DNA from: an uncultured Eubacteriaceae bacterium
GTDB lineage: Bacteria; Bacillota; Clostridia; Eubacteriales; Eubacteriaceae
Direction of reading: 5' to 3'
Length of the DNA stretch: 5,975 bases
Assembly (NCBI GenBank): GCA_947625175.1
Contig: CANQNI010000101.1
Span: 1-5,975, forward strand
Positions within the stretch are counted from its first letter, which is position 1. Each line of letters opens with the position of its first letter. Below the pieces are notes generated by a model. It saw only the letters and a program-made list of their open reading frames with translations. It ran no database searches and was not told where the DNA came from. The position numbers and the translations under genes are program-made. Shown piece by piece: positions 5,910-5,975 of the stretch.

Positions 5910-5970
5910 ATTCAAAGAAGACCCCCGCTTCAAACGAATGTTTTCGTTAAGCGGCGGGATGAATTTGAAT
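5910..5970 (-). mobile_element. probable right end of an IS200/IS605-family element (body beyond the window)
   Basis: An imperfect hairpin spans 5922-5957: CC-C-CC-GCTT-(CA)-AACGAA with TTCGTT-AAGC-GG-C-GG, loop TGTT, one mismatch and a 2-nt bulge. A further 7-bp inverted repeat, ATTCAAA (5910-5916) and TTTGAAT (5964-5970), flanks it. On the minus strand the context reads TTCATCCCGC, hairpin, GCGGGGGTCTTCT. This TTCATCCC...GGG-TCTTCT pattern is typical of the 3' ends of IS200/IS605 elements, where it also forms the end of the tnpB-associated omega RNA. A tnpB gene on the minus strand would then lie to the right of position 5975. The exact cleavage site is not defined here, and the identification rests on recalled family resemblance. 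Confidence 0.55.
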
Positions 5971-5975
5971 AAACC

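Noticed and set aside
1..5975. CRISPR array, tRNA or rRNA gene
   Set aside because: No regularly spaced direct repeats and no cloverleaf or rRNA-like segment were seen on either strand.

Overview
The window is AT-rich bacterial DNA with low-GC codon usage. It contains a lipoprotein-type ABC binding protein, a transcription-terminating riboswitch and Bacillota-style intrinsic terminators. This suggests a low-GC Bacillota (Firmicutes), possibly of the Clostridia/Halanaerobiales type; the genus is not decided by the sequence.

Layout. Positions 1-348 (+) hold the C-terminal end of a CPBP-family (CAAX/bacteriocin-processing type) membrane protease that enters from the left. A short AT-rich gap (349-424) carries a possible promoter and a perfect 7-bp dyad just before the next gene. 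Positions 425-2218 (+) encode a 597-residue fusion of a MATE-type multidrug/cation antiporter with a C-terminal RsbW/SpoIIAB-like ATPase domain. An intrinsic terminator (2225-2248) ends it. Its U-tract overlaps the stop codon of the convergent operon.

Positions 5766-2247 (-) form one transcription unit for vitamin B12. It runs from a promoter with a consensus -35 (5738-5766), through a cobalamin riboswitch aptamer (5591-5694), a candidate antiterminator (5512-5563) and an attenuating terminator (5486-5518), into four overlapping genes. These are a BtuF-like binding lipoprotein, a BtuC-like permease, a BtuD-like ATPase and a divergent PduO-type cobalamin adenosyltransferase. The logic is coherent: capture and import of a corrinoid, then conversion to adenosylcobalamin, with cobalamin shutting the operon off by premature termination. 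The last gene lacks motifs normally needed for adenosyl transfer, so its activity is uncertain.

Positions 5771-5900 are AT-rich and show no gene, only a dyad upstream of the operon promoter. Positions 5910-5970 carry a long imperfect hairpin in a sequence context typical of an IS200/IS605-family right end. This suggests that a tnpB-type element lies just beyond the right edge of the window.

The known systems explain most of the window. The least-described parts are the transporter-ATPase fusion, the degenerate adenosyltransferase, and the detailed architecture of the riboswitch expression platform. I did not find a clearly new multi-gene system.
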